NCBI GenBank assembly: GCA_015680685.1 | Contig: MNCI01002920.1 | Span: 87,131-118,065 of the forward strand | From: Gnetum montanum | Lineage: Eukaryota; Streptophyta; Gnetopsida; Gnetales; Gnetaceae | DNA length: 30,935 bases | Reading direction: 5' to 3' | Part shown: in pieces, positions 10,348 to 20,808 of the stretch | Layout of the letters: each line of letters starts with the position of its first letter | How positions within the stretch are numbered: the stretch's first letter is position 1 | Made by a program: the position numbers and the translations under genes | The notes under the pieces: model-generated | What the model saw: only the letters and a program-made list of their open reading frames with translations | Told to the model about the DNA's origin: nothing | The model's database searches: none

Positions 10348-11161
10348 TGTTATACAATGATGAGATCCTTGGATAGGGATGAATCTCCATAGCTTGATGA
10401 AATAGAAATTAAATAAATATTTTTAGTCTTTTAATATTTAAGGCATTAATGGTAGAATAATGAAAAATCATAAACTTTATTCACTATGTAAACACTGGAC
10501 TCTACATTAACCAAATGGTTTTGGACTATGTCAGTAAGGTAGCACTCTGACAAAGTTTAGTCACACTTATAAGAGCGATGATTCAAAATACACACACAAG
10601 ACAGGCAGCAAATAAACTTACCAAATAGAGGCAAAGCTCTTCACACAATCTTAATGCTAAAAGCCAAATCAATTATTTAAGTATGAAAATGTTGTCTTCC
10701 TTATGTGTGAGAGCTTATCTTAGATATTTATAGTTTTCACAAGATAAAAAGAGAGGTTTCCTAGTGTCCAAGTTTTAACAAAGGTCCCTCAATGTAGCCT
10801 AGGCTAGCTCAAATCAGACAATGAATGAAGTAGCTAAACCAAGCCTGGTAGGTGGATGTGTCAACACTCTTGAGTTGATGTAGGGTAGTTAGTGCATCCT
10901 CTATAAACTACACTTCTTACCATGAGTTCCAAATAGAACATGTTAACATGATCCTAGGATGTTCAAATGAAGCTAGAAACATCTTAGGAAATCCAAAACA
11001 TGTCCAAAACTTGGAAGTATAACACAGGAGGTAAGGATGCAAAACTAAGAGGTATAAACCTCAATTGCACATGGTAGAACTATAAAAAACAAGGTGTGTG
11101 AAATACTTTCCAAGTCCAAGGCTTATAATGGACTTACAAAATGCCACTAGATTGATCATCA
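10348..11161 (-). mobile_element. LTR following ORF-D copy D-minus
   Basis: The start is placed where minus TTAGTCATGGGGAAATGAT (11179-11161 region) resembles TTAGTCGTGGGGGTATGAT at 29124-29142, the purine tract and LTR start after the plus-strand ORF-D. A TATA box (minus ACTATAAATATC, 10723-10734) lies about 430 bp in. The proposed end is the CA before the primer-binding-site match. The body does not obviously match the LTR at 29139, so this could be a different LTR family or a diverged copy. Confidence 0.5.
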
Positions 11162-11379
11162 TTTCCCCATGACTAAGTAAAGATAGTTCCTTAGATATAA
11201 CATCCATGACATAAAATAGGGATTAGACACATAATAGGATCAATATGGAGGAATTACAATTGTACAAAAAATATAGATCATGAATATATTATAATATAAG
11301 CCACCTTACTAAAACGTGCTAGGGTGATAGTTAAGAATAAAATTAATTGATATGCCTACTTGGTAAGGGAATAAACCAG

Positions 11380-13990
11380 AAGTGCTTGGTGTGGACATAT
11401 GGAATTTCTACAGTTGTGTTTTGAGGTTCGTCACTTTGGCTTGGAGCTATTGGCTCTACTTGTGCATCAATCCCTACTCTTTTTGAAGTGTTTTTCTACA
11501 TTTCTCAACATCTTCTTGGAACTACTCATGATTCCTCCTTACCTGAGAAAGCTTTTGCTAGGAAACCTCCAACTTAACTTCTACTTAATAAAGTTTTCTT
11601 TGAAACTTAGTGTATAGTCTACTTGCAAAAGTCTAAATCATGTATAAATACCTCCTTTTCATACAAGGCATAAGTGGTTACTACTTGTTGTTCCAACTCA
11701 TTTCTAGGGTAACCTGCTGTTAACATGGCAAGGTTGGTGTAGCGAAGGTTCGCCAATGTCATGTACTCTTTTAAATCTTCAATTTGTATGTCCTTATCCT
11801 TCGCTTCCGCTTGGTGGACCAAGGCATAGTTATACAAGATGGGCTACCAGTCACGATTCTGCACTAACATGGAACTAATGAAGGCCTTTGTCATTTGGAT
11901 TTCTTTTTCATTAATTTGTTTGTACATGCTAATTTGGTCCCAAAGGTGCTCCTTTAGCTTTTCATGTTTCTTGGCCTTATTTCGCCATGTGCTTATCTCA
12001 ATCATAAATTTTTGGTAGATTGCGTGGACCTCCTTCATTGAGAGGGTTTGATTTTCTTTGGCCAATCTACTTATATCTTGGTTGATCCTCACTAATTACT
12101 CTCTCAACTAGTCGACACTTTCTTCCAAGATGTTTTTCTATTCCTCTATAATGATCAACCTTGCATTATCAGTAGCAAGTTGTTTATTCTCCTCTTATGC
12201 AATGGTCAATGCCTTCTTATTGGCATATGCTTGGGCTTTGGTGGCTGATGCATTCCAAACCACTTTCTTCTTTTCGTGTTTAATCACATTATTTTGTTCA
12301 ATCAATCAGCCTAGCTACTTTGTTCAGAAGTTTTCTAATTGATCAGGTGTAATGAATTGGGAAGGATTCCTTCTTTTAATCCTCAGGACAACTAGCTCTT
12401 GTTATAATCTATGCACTTTTACTTTTGCATGCTCTACCTTGGTCTCTACCATGATCAATTTTTCTTTTATGGCAATGAGGTCAGATTGGACTGTAGTGAC
12501 CTCACTAAGGATGTCAAACAAAGTTTTCATTACTTGTCCAATCTATAGCAATCTTTCAAGCACATCCTCATTAGCCATAGGAGTCATTGAAATCCCAACT
12601 AACATTTGTGCATCTCTGGTTTTAGTTAAATCTACTAGAGGCACAAAAGGCACATTAAAAGATTCTTAAATGTGGTCTATGATAACTTCTACTATGCCTA
12701 CCATTGCATGACCATGACTATGGCATCCTCTCTCGTTTTGAGCACTACTTGAAACAATGCAGCATTTCCAAACATCTGCTGCAACCACTGGGCTTCTTCT
12801 CCTTACTATAAAGAAATCTATCCCCTTGATGGATCAGCAAAAACTATAGGTTGCATGACATCATTGATGACTCGAAAGAGGTTTGATTCATCCTTACTTC
12901 CCCAAATAAAATTTTTAGCTATTCTTTGTAGATGGATCATTGCAAGCCTATAGTCTTGTGGCAGTGGCGGTGGATCTTGTAACTCTCATCGTTACATTGG
13001 TTCTTGCTTGCACTCCTTTTCTAGTTCTTGTTCTAACTCCTTCTCTGGTTCTTGATCATCACCAAGGTCTTTCCTTGGTGCTATGGATTTGAGCAACTTA
13101 GCAAAGGAAGCATTCTAAGCCCTCATAAGAACATCATTGGTGTAACCTAGGATTCTAACACGCTTGCATAGCTTTCTAATTAGGTAAGGGAATGGAAGTG
13201 TTGGCTCCCTGCCTTTCTTTCCTCAAACCACCTTTGAATTTTCATGAAGTACAACTCAGCAAGATTGGCATTGTATTTTCCCATCAAGATTGCAGTTCCT
13301 TTGGCCACATAAGTTGATATTCTATTGAGCCCTTTAGTTGGGAAGAGGTGGCATGTGCCAATTTTGAAGTAGATCCTCTCTTCCAAAGTTAACTCATTAT
13401 ATATCTTGCTTTCCTTGTTGTATGTTTGCTTTGACCATAGTTTCTTGGTTTCTACATCAGACATTATAAATAGATGTGCAACCTTGGCCACCACATTAGG
13501 ATGTTCAAGGCCTCTATGATGGCTTTAACTGAAAAAGAGACAGAGACCCCACAAATGTAGAGTATGGTGGCTTCTTCCTTATAATGCAAAAATTGGTACA
13601 TCTCATTGAGGTACCATTTCCCACTTTCAGAGAGGGTATGCCATAGAGGCGATGCCTAAAGCTGAGTTTTGATCACCTCAAGGACAAATGTCATGAATGG
13701 CCTAAAGTTCATTTCCATCATGACTATGGTCAACCTAGATCGCTCCTAGATGGCTTAAAGGCATTCTTGGGATAGTGTGACGTGTTGTCCTTACATTGGA
13801 GCCTGTGGTTATTTAGCCTCTACTTGGACCAATTGCCCTGTAGTAGGAGCCTCTTGATGAATGCTAAATGATTGGGCCTCCTATTCTTCATGCTCGATAG
13901 GTGGGCCTTGTTCTCCTAATCGGTGTTTGCCACCTCTCAGACATTTACTTGTACCTTGTGTCCTTCTTGTCTACCTCTTTTTGGGGCCAT
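11380..13990 (-). pseudogene. ORF-D copy D-minus: plant-transposon-type domain plus coiled coil
   Basis: The ATG at 13990 opens MAPKRGRQEG, like MAPKR in the plus-strand copy. Order along the protein: NFRPFMTFVLEVI (about 13710), WYLNEMYQFL (about 13610), VSFSVKAIIEALNI (about 13530), then an open block 13494-13180 with ELTLEERIYFKIG, LNRISTYVAKG and GKYNANLAELYFMKIQRWFE. A middle part carries EVIIDHI, ESFNVPFVPLVDL and RDAQMLVG (about 12690-12580). A long helical, Lys/Glu/Gln-rich C-terminal half follows (12092-11619), including LKEYMTLANLRYTNLAMLTA. Two open blocks, 12092-11844 and 11837-11619, are separated only by a TAG in the same frame. Several frameshifts make it non-functional. There are no polymerase, protease or integrase motifs. 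Function unknown; close amino-acid agreement with the plus copy shows it was once translated. Confidence 0.7.
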
Positions 13991-14550
13991 CTGTAATCAA
14001 TCAAGGAATTAGTGTTACTAAGGTGCTTTCCATTTATCCTCAATAGGTTTATACCTTATCCATTACCTTAGTTCTATTAAGTTCTTAACTCATGTAATAG
14101 CAATGTTAGAAAAATTTCAAGAAATATGCCCAAAAAATGTTAACTTTTTTTTATGATCCTTTGCAATTGGCTTCTTTTTGCTTATGCATGGCTTTTAATG
14201 ATAGTTATGATTCCTTGGGTGAGAGAATTAGAGGTTCTAGCATACATACAATTAATTGTTCATTAAAATACTTAAGGTTTTTAACATTCTTACCTTTATA
14301 ATACCTTTTGAGCAATAGCAAAGTTTGAAGAATCGATATAATTATAATTTTCCACACAAGCGTCCTCCCCTAGTGAAATTAAACACTCTAGGATCAAATA
14401 GGTTCAAAAACTACAAAAATTGAAGCAGGACAATGCAAGATATCGTGTGTGGAAGTTGGTTGCATAGAGCTCTTAATTGAGAGAGAAAAATCCAAAAAAT
14501 TCCCTAGCTTCAATTAATGATAATGAATTTTTTGAGCAACATGGGGGTCC

Positions 14551-14560
14551 TATTTATATA
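14551..14560 (-). promoter_or_regulatory. TATA box of B/D-minus LTR
   Basis: Minus TATATAAATAGGA, about 85 bp from the LTR start. Confidence 0.6.
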
Positions 14561-14601
14561 TTTTTATGGACCCAATATCAAGTGTGTGATATCGACTCCC
14601 A

Positions 14602-14627
14602 CCCGATATTAGGTAGTGAATATCGGG
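14602..14627. repeat. Perfect 9-bp inverted repeat upstream of TATA (B/D-minus LTR)
   Basis: CCCGATATT - AGGTAGTG - AATATCGGG, with GATATCGA and CAATATCA words at 14573-14596 between it and the TATA box. Confidence 0.9.
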
Positions 14628-14640
14628 GTTCTTGAAATCA

Positions 14641-16080
14641 CATTTGATGAGGACATTTAGCATGGAAAATGAAGCTCTATGATTGGTTGCAAGGTTTCAT
14701 GTAAAATCCATAGTTCTGGGGTAAGTGAGAATTCATATTTAGGCACTGGTAGTGTTAGAAGACAGAATTTCAAGTATTAAAAGCTTTAGAAGGTGTAAGA
14801 AAAGGGGTATTTGATTCATGGTGTAGAATAGATTAATTATATGATAAGGGAAGGTTTGAGTTCATCATTCATGTGTTTGGAAGGTTCAAGATGATGCAAT
14901 TGTTCCAAACAAGTACAATTTAGAATAGTTATACAAGTGGATCCTTCCCAAAGTAGGCTCTTACCCTTAATGCCCTTGTATAACCACATCCAAAAATGTC
15001 CATAGGCACCAAAGGGATTGAATGTAATGCATACCTATTGAACAAAACACACATGTTAAAATCACCAATTTGAGAAAATAACTCTATGTTACACAAAACC
15101 ACAAGTTAAGATCATACAAACAATGAGATGAGATGAATTTTAGAAAAGATTGCAGAAATTGGGACGTGAGGTGCCTTACCATAGGTGTAATGAATCCTTG
15201 TATGTTATTAATGGTTAAGTAATTATTAGCCCTTCTTTCCAAGATTCAAACCAAGTGCAAACCACATTCCAGTGACATTGAATTATTTTATCTCTTATAT
15301 TGACAACCATAAGACTACAACCATTATCAGGAGTAGCATCACTTGGCATTTTGTCCACGAGAGGAGTTTGTTCATGGCACTTTTTTCTTCTTTGAAAGTT
15401 TGAGAAACCGCCAACCTTCAGGAATGGGTAACATGGATTTCTAGTGGGACCATTAGATATTTATCTAGTACTCTTTTATTTTACTCTTATCTATGTCAAC
15501 CTAACCAAAGGACTACCTTTAGGAATGGGTAACATGTCTTTCTAGTGACATGGTAAGGCAACACTTATTAGACTCTTACTTCTAGTTTTCATTAGATCTA
15601 CAAGGATATAATTACAAACTTGGCAACATGATAAAACATATAGAAGTGGTCAAAGAGACTCCACAAATTTCCTTAATGTCGCACCCATCACATTCCCACT
15701 TGGTTCTTCACTTTTTTGTCTAGGCACAATGATTATGAATTAATTATTTAGCTTGATGATGAGAAGGAATATCATTATGACCATGGTAAGAACGTCTTAT
15801 TAATTGAATGGATGGATGGGTGACATGGCCTCACTGTCCAAATAATCAGTCCCTCATGACTTGACAACATAGAGAAAACCTCACCTCAATGGGCTACATG
15901 AAGTTCTTTTATTCATAAGCAAGATTACTAACAAAAGAAATGAAAACAAAATGTGGAAAAAAGTTGAAAAGGATAGGAAAAATTTATATTAAGAAATGAG
16001 AAAATGATAAAAAAAATTGTAAAACAAAAACATGAAGAACACCTATTAATTCTAAGTGTTAGGATGGGGCATTTCCTCCA
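14641..16080 (-). other. Element B 3' non-coding tail
   Basis: Reverse complement of this stretch follows the C tail (23947-25483) block by block: CATGTCACCCATCCATCCA with TCATAATGATA (15780-15825) against CATGTCATCCATCCACTCA with CATAATGATAG (24273-24335); the paired 30-bp motif; GTAGTCTTATGGTTGTCA (15300-15320) against GTAGTCTTGTGGTTGTTA (24783-24800); and GGCATTAAGGGTAAGAGCC (14955-14975) against GGCACTAAGGGTTGAAGCC. No gene is present. It ends exactly where the LTR start at 14640 is placed. Confidence 0.75.
15412..15547 (-). repeat. Repeated tail motif (B copies)
   Basis: Two minus-strand copies, 15547-15512 (AAAGACATGTTACCCATTCC then TAAAGGTAG) and 15449-15412 (AAATCCATGTTACCCATTCC then TGAAGGTTG), about 100 bp apart. 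Confidence 0.75.
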
Positions 16081-16260
16081 CGACTAAGCATTTGATTGAA
16101 ACAAGAATTAATAAATGGATAGGCAAGCTCCATGCATTTGTGAAATAGTGTTACACTTTTGTTTTCAAGCCACTATGTGTCTTTTGATTTAGTGATGGCT
16201 ATGTAGGCAATTTGTTGCTGACAAACTTAGTTGTTAAACATATGATGGGTCAGAGTATGA
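16081..16260 (-). other. Junction region between element B gag and tail
   Basis: No recognisable protease, RT, RNase H or integrase sequence. As in element A, gag is followed almost directly by the tail, so B is also missing most of pol. Confidence 0.5.
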
Positions 16261-16654
16261 GTTTTATGAATTTTGTGGATGTCTCGCCATGATTGCATCC
16301 TTTGTTATGATTAGTTCCGCATGGATTTGTTTGTCTCTCCACAATGCTAGGTTCATTGTTTCTGGTAGGTCTTGGAGTAATGATGGATGTTGGCCTTTAT
16401 GTAGGATTGGAGGACATTGGCTGTGAAAGAAAAGGTGTTGCACTTGATTGGCATTGTGTTGGTTTGGATGATTTAGTAGGGTCATGAGTGTTGTGCTTAC
16501 ACATGAGAGTCGTCTTAAAGAAACGATGTTTTCAAGATTATGGTGGGGACCATCATGATCATGTCTATGCATATTCATAGCACAAGTGGCATTCTTTCAT
16601 TGATGTTGTTGTGCTGAACCTTCTTGTATTGGTGGCTATGACATGGGATCGAGG

Positions 16655-16749
16655 GGAGTATGAGAATATTGAGAATATGATGGAGTGGAGTATCAGAATA
16701 TTAAGAATATGATGGAGTGGAGTATGAGAATATTGAGAATATGCTGGAG
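16655..16749. repeat. 32-bp tandem repeat, three copies, in element B gag
   Basis: Units start at 16655, 16687 and 16719 (GGAGTATGAGAATATTGAGA then ATATGATGGAGT). The period is not a multiple of three, so each copy shifts the gag frame. Confidence 0.9.
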
Positions 16750-18000
16750 GGTGAGAGGTGTGAGGTGGTGATCCTTCAGAAGATGTCACAGGTCGATAAT
16801 ATTTGGGAGAGTGGTAGAAGCGATTTGAAGTAGAGGAAGTAGAACTAGTTGGGGAAATAGGTTGTTGAACATAATATCTATATGGGTTTGGCTGGCAGTA
16901 AGGGTAGGGTTGGTTCAATGATGGCCTTCCCCACAACTGTGGGTTTTGCCACTGCGTTTGATGATAGTGTTGAGGCCTGTAAGAAGTCCCACTAGGATAG
17001 TATGATTGGTTGTAAGATTTTCTATAATTACCTTGTGAGAAAGGTAATTTCTTAGGCATGTGCTTCTATATGAACTTGCAATTTAATGCAAAAGCCCAAT
17101 ACTCATGTAGATGCAACATAACTAGGTAATAGCCCTTCAGACGATCATATATGTAGATGTCACATCCATCATCTTCTTTTGTGGTTGAGTCTATTGCCTC
17201 TTTTTCTTCAACCATTTTCCCTATTTGCCAAGAAATGTCCCTAGCTATTTCTTGGTTCTTTCTTCTCTGTTTATTATGATTTCTTGATTCATTTTACATT
17301 ACTATCTCCTCTATAGTTTCTACGAAAGTTGTAACTTTCTCATTTTTCCATTCTGACATCCTATCAAACCTTGCATCAAGTTCATCGATAGACCTCTGTG
17401 TTGACAAGGTTTGTTACGAAATCACCTTATTGAGAGTTCCCTCTTTTTTCTTATCATAGATGTGGACCTTCCTCTTTGAAAGAGTTGGATCCTAGTGATA
17501 TTTCTCAACATTATCCCATTTACATAGCTCTCCTTTTTCATTTGCCACATGCTCGATTAGATCTTGGATTTGATGGGTTCGTAGCTTATATAATTAACCT
17601 TGAGCATACATCCCAAGGATCTCCTTTGTTTTATTATGAATCCCATCTATGATTAGGAAAAGTTACTCTTCCTCAGAGAAACCATGACCTAGGCATCTAT
17701 TTAGTAGAGAATAAGATCTATCTAGTGTCATATCCAAGGGTTCATGTGGTTCTTGTTTCCATCCCTAAATTTGTTTCCTTAGGTTTGACACCATTGCATA
17801 GGTTTGGTATTTCTCATTGAAGAGTTCTAGCATTGTGGACCACTGACAAATTGAATTTGGTTTCAACGATCTATAGCACACTTTGGCTTTATCTATTAGT
17901 GTCCTAGGAAAGAGCTTAAGCTTTTAATACCCACTTTCAATGTTTTGTAAGACACAAGTATCATGGAAGGCCTGTAAATGATGTTGTGGATCAGAATCAA

Positions 18001-18055
18001 AGCCTCCCATAAATTTAGGGATATTATTCGTATCAAGCCTCCCATAAATTTACGG
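18001..18055. repeat. Head-to-head junction of B and C with 20-bp direct repeat
   Basis: AGCCTCCCATAAATTTAGGG at 18001-18020 recurs as AGCCTCCCATAAATTTACGG at 18036-18055. To the left, gag reads on the minus strand; from about 18056 gag reads on the plus strand at a later point of the same protein. Confidence 0.85.
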
Positions 18056-18175
18056 ATGCTATGGCTTACTTGCAAGAGTTTGGGGCATATGCACTCAATC
18101 CAAGGTTTGTTAAAAAGTAGATGCCAAGATAGTTACCTTATCCACCAAGTAATCTTAAACAACCCTTGTAGTCAA

Positions 18176-18180
18176 CCTAC
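18176..18180. repeat. Target-site duplication, left copy (CCTAC)
   Basis: Identical to 19179-19183 on the other side of the 998-bp insert. Confidence 0.85.
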
Positions 18181-19178
18181 TGGTGTAGGAGGGTTGCACC
18201 TCAATAGATCCTAATAGAACCCAGACCATAACTTCCAAGCAAATATAGCTTAGAAAATAAGAATAACATAGTAAAATGGAGAAAATCTCCCTTGTATTAA
18301 GATATTTCTTAAAATACATAAAAATACATCAAAGATGAGGAGCCAAGCTCAACTCACAACTCTCCCAAAATCTTAGAGGCCACACTTGTCCCCCTCTCAA
18401 TCATAAATTGCTCATAATGGAGCCCAAGCTCAAGATAAGACACTTATAAGAGATTCTCCTAATCTCTCTCAAGTGCTCTTCCTTGCCTCTCACTCAGATT
18501 CCTTGCACAAGATCTCTTCTTGCATAAGCTCTCCTCCCTCAACTCTCATGAGCCTTCTCTCCTATTCATGTTTATGGTTATGCTCTTTCTTTTCGACAGC
18601 AATGATGAATTACACCAATATTGATAAGAAACCAAAAGGTAAAACCCTAAAAACTTTTCCTCAACTCAAATTGAGGCTCTTTAGATGTTTCACAAGTTTT
18701 CTCACCTTCTCCTTGGCTATTTCCATCTTGCTTTGGCTATTTTCATCTTGCTTTGGTTGTTTCCTGAATTGGAATGAGCATTCCAGAAGTTTCCCCATGT
18801 GTCTCGGTCATCTCTAGTGTTGCATAGATGTCTATTGTGAAAGCTTTACTTTTAGGAGAGAGATCTACTAATTTTGACAAATGTCTACTCTAATCTTGTG
18901 ACATCTACACTTTAGGTGAGACATCTATCTTTTTATGGAGATGTTTATCCTATAAGTGCCAAAAATAAAATAAAAAAACTCATTTTGATGCTAGGAGCCT
19001 CCAGATGTCTCCCAACAAGTCCCCATAGATCCTAGAACCTTCTAAACTCATCAAAATAAGCCAAAAACACCTCCAAACATGCCAAAACATCCAAGAGTCA
19101 TCCTCAATAAAATAAACATAAAAAAACACATAGCATGTATGGTAGAATAAGGGGATTAGATGAGGTGTCCCTACATCA
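18181..19178. mobile_element. 998-bp solo LTR inserted in element C gag
   Basis: Ends TGGTGTAGGAGG and CCCTACATCA, flanked by a perfect 5-bp target duplication CCTAC (18176-18180 and 19179-19183). The host gag aligns with A and B once the insert is left out. There is no coding sequence inside: the 114-codon frame at 18473 is Leu/Ser/Phe-rich and unlike any known domain. AGATGTC or its complement occurs six times between 18825 and 19012. A 21-bp tandem duplication lies near 18712-18752. Orientation is not clear. The ends also form an imperfect inverted repeat (TGGTGTAGGA and TGATGTAGGG), so a small DNA transposon is a less likely alternative. Confidence 0.8.
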
Positions 19179-19183
19179 CCTAC
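19179..19183. repeat. Target-site duplication, right copy (CCTAC)
   Basis: Pairs with 18176-18180; gag sequence resumes immediately. Confidence 0.85.
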
Positions 19184-19703
19184 TACCCAAGTGAAACCTA
19201 CTCTCAACTATAGAAGCAATACCAATAGCAATGGCAACAACCACAAGCATCGGCAATGCCATCGCCAAGGCAATAATATCCATATAGACAACTAGATCCG
19301 TATGGATATTATGTACAACATCTAATCTCTCTAAGAAATTCTTTAGTTCACACTTCTTATTATTATTATCCACTTAAGCGTTACAGACCTACCACTCCAA
19401 GGATGGATCCCAATCTCTACGCACATCAACCAGCAGTTGGTCCATCAAATTAACCATCCAATTATCTACTGTGAGTGCCATCACTAGTCATACAAGGAAA
19501 GCTGTTATCACAACCACAACAAAAGAATGCAACAAGAGTAGTAAACATGTAAGACGAGGTGGTAATGAATGAACCTTGATCCAAAAAACCTATGTTCTTT
19601 TAAACGAGTCTGAAAAGGGTTCAAAGGATACTGAATGGGTTAGCCCTTTGGCCATTATTCCAAATAAGGATGGTAAGTGGAGATTATGTATTGATTTTTG
19701 GTT

Positions 19704-19708
19704 GTTGA
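19704..19708. repeat. Probable target-site duplication, left copy (GTTGA)
   Basis: Four of five bases match ATTGA at 21460-21464. With the insert left out, RT residues on the two sides align to the family pattern without a gap. Confidence 0.65.
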
Positions 19709-19891
19709 TGAAACACCACCAAATTTGGGCAACAACTTCTTAACTACAAATTTATCTAAGTGTTAACACAAGGCAAATTTTTTCTAAGTGCTATGACTAT
19801 GCTCTCCACTGCCCTGGAGTGTAGTTAAGCATAGTTAACATGGAAGACCCAGTTTGGCAAACATTTTTCTAAGTGTTGAGACTATGCTCTC

Positions 19892-20501
19892 CACTAGAAT
19901 AGAGCATAGTCAAGCATAGTTAACTAGAAGCCAAATTTTGCAAAATTTTTCTAAGTGCTAAGACTACGCCTGATCCCAGTTGGGAGCATAGTTAGCCTCC
20001 TGTGGAGAGTGTAGTTAGCACATGGCCAATTTTCTGCAAAAGTTTTCCTAAGTGTTGGACTACACTCTCCCCCAGTCCAAAGTGTAGTCAAGCATAATTA
20101 GCCAGAATAGCCTCCAAAGGCCTCCACAACATAGCACCGGCATTCAACTCAGCTCCAACACACCTTTAGCAAGCATAGTTAGAAAAAATGCATCTTCACT
20201 AAATTAGAGCGTAGTCAAGCATAGTCAATTGGAAGCTAGATTTTGCAAAATTTTTCTAACTGTTGGGACTACACTTGACCCTAGTTGGGAGCATAATCAT
20301 CCTCTTGTGGAAAGCGTAGTTAGCACATGGCCACTTTTCTGCAAAATTTTTCCTAAGTGTTGGACTACACTCTTCCCCACTCCAGAGTGTAGCTAAGTGT
20401 AGTCAACTAGAACAACCTCCAAAGGCTTCCATAATGCAGCACCAGATTTAGCTTAGCTCCAACACACCTCTAGCAAACGTAGTTAGCAAAAATGCATCTT
20501 T
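19892..20501 (+). repeat. 305-bp tandem duplication in the 1751-bp LTR U3
   Basis: Copies share TAGTCAAGCATAG, TTTTGCAAAATTTTTCTAA (19937 and 20242), AGCACATGGCCA and CTCCAACACACC (20153 and 20457). Each copy in turn holds sub-repeats starting TTTCTAAGTG, with starts near 19781, 19866, 19948 and 20043 (spacing 82-96 bp). Confidence 0.9.
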
Positions 20502-20800
20502 GTTATATCCCTTTTTGTCCCAAAATTATAACTACACTTGACCCCACTCGAGATAGTGGACAACATACTCTTGGAGCATAGTCTCCAAAGTTTCATTTTT
20601 TTAGGTATATTACGGTCTTTTCGGCACATGCACATGTAGTTGGTAGTGTATTCATAGTTTCGTAATCTTCCAAGGTCCATCAGAGCAAAATAGAGCATAA
20701 CACCCCTTGCCCGAACAGAGAGCATAGTGGGGCGCAGTGTAGTCCCAACTATCCCACCGCAATGTGGGAACCGATCTACATTTCACACTAACCCTAGGCC

Positions 20801-20808
20801 TATAAATA
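20801..20808 (+). promoter_or_regulatory. TATA box of the 1751-bp LTR
   Basis: TATAAATA in GGCCTATAAATACC, about 1.09 kb from the LTR start. Confidence 0.75.

Larger units (their letters stand above)
13991..14640 (-). mobile_element. LTR between element B tail and ORF-D copy D-minus
   Basis: Start TGATTTCAAG at 14640 (or TGTGATTT at 14642). TATA box minus TATATAAATA at 14551-14560. The 60 bp between holds a perfect inverted repeat and further CGATAT-type words, as in element A's LTR. Sequence runs without a gene to the ORF-D ATG at 13990; the inner LTR end was not resolved. Confidence 0.6.
16260..18055 (-). pseudogene. gag: Gag of element B, 5' truncated
   Basis: Minus-strand gag homologous to element A. 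At its truncated 5' end (18050-17940) it reads LDTNNIPKFMGGFDSDPQHH, equivalent to MNNIPRFEGGYNADQQNH in A, so the N-terminal third is missing at the junction with element C. It proceeds through the gag domain and a helical region (17600-17200), then DDGCDIYIYDRLKGYY (about 17165), where A has its zinc-knuckle-like motif; B has lost the second Cys and the His. The Pro/Tyr/Gln-rich C-terminus (17059-16565) has LPFSQGNYRKSYNQSYYPSG and NPYRYYVQQPISP, matching A. A 32-bp tandem repeat breaks this part. The C-terminal block KNATCAMNM near 16585 matches KNATRVVNM in element C. Stops and frameshifts are common. Confidence 0.75.
18056..19600 (+). pseudogene. gag: Gag C-terminal part of element C, interrupted by a solo LTR
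   Basis: Plus-strand gag begins abruptly at MAYLQEFGAYALNPRF (18060-18110), which corresponds to SHLQESGVYALNPRLN in element A just after its zinc-knuckle-like motif, followed by LPYPPSN. A 998-bp insertion (18181-19178) then splits the Pro/Gln-rich region. Gag resumes at 19179 (CCTACTACCCAAGTG, matching TATTATCCAAGTG in A's gene) and continues with the AGCAATGGCAACAACCACA and ATGGATATTATGTACAACA stretches (19220-19320) and the C-terminal block IQGKLLSQPQQKNATRVVNM (about 19490-19550). No protease follows; sequence moves almost at once to RT near 19620, so protease and the RT N-terminus are deleted. The N-terminal two thirds of gag are missing at the B/C junction. Confidence 0.75.

Noticed and set aside
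12130-12669. Two plus-strand frames of 70 and 105 codons
   Set aside because: Antisense to ORF-D copy D-minus, whose minus-strand blocks match the plus copy at 26178-28922.
18473-18817. 114-codon plus-strand frame rich in Leu, Ser and Phe, membrane-like
   Set aside because: Lies wholly within the 998-bp insert with target duplication; no start context, homologue or second copy seen.
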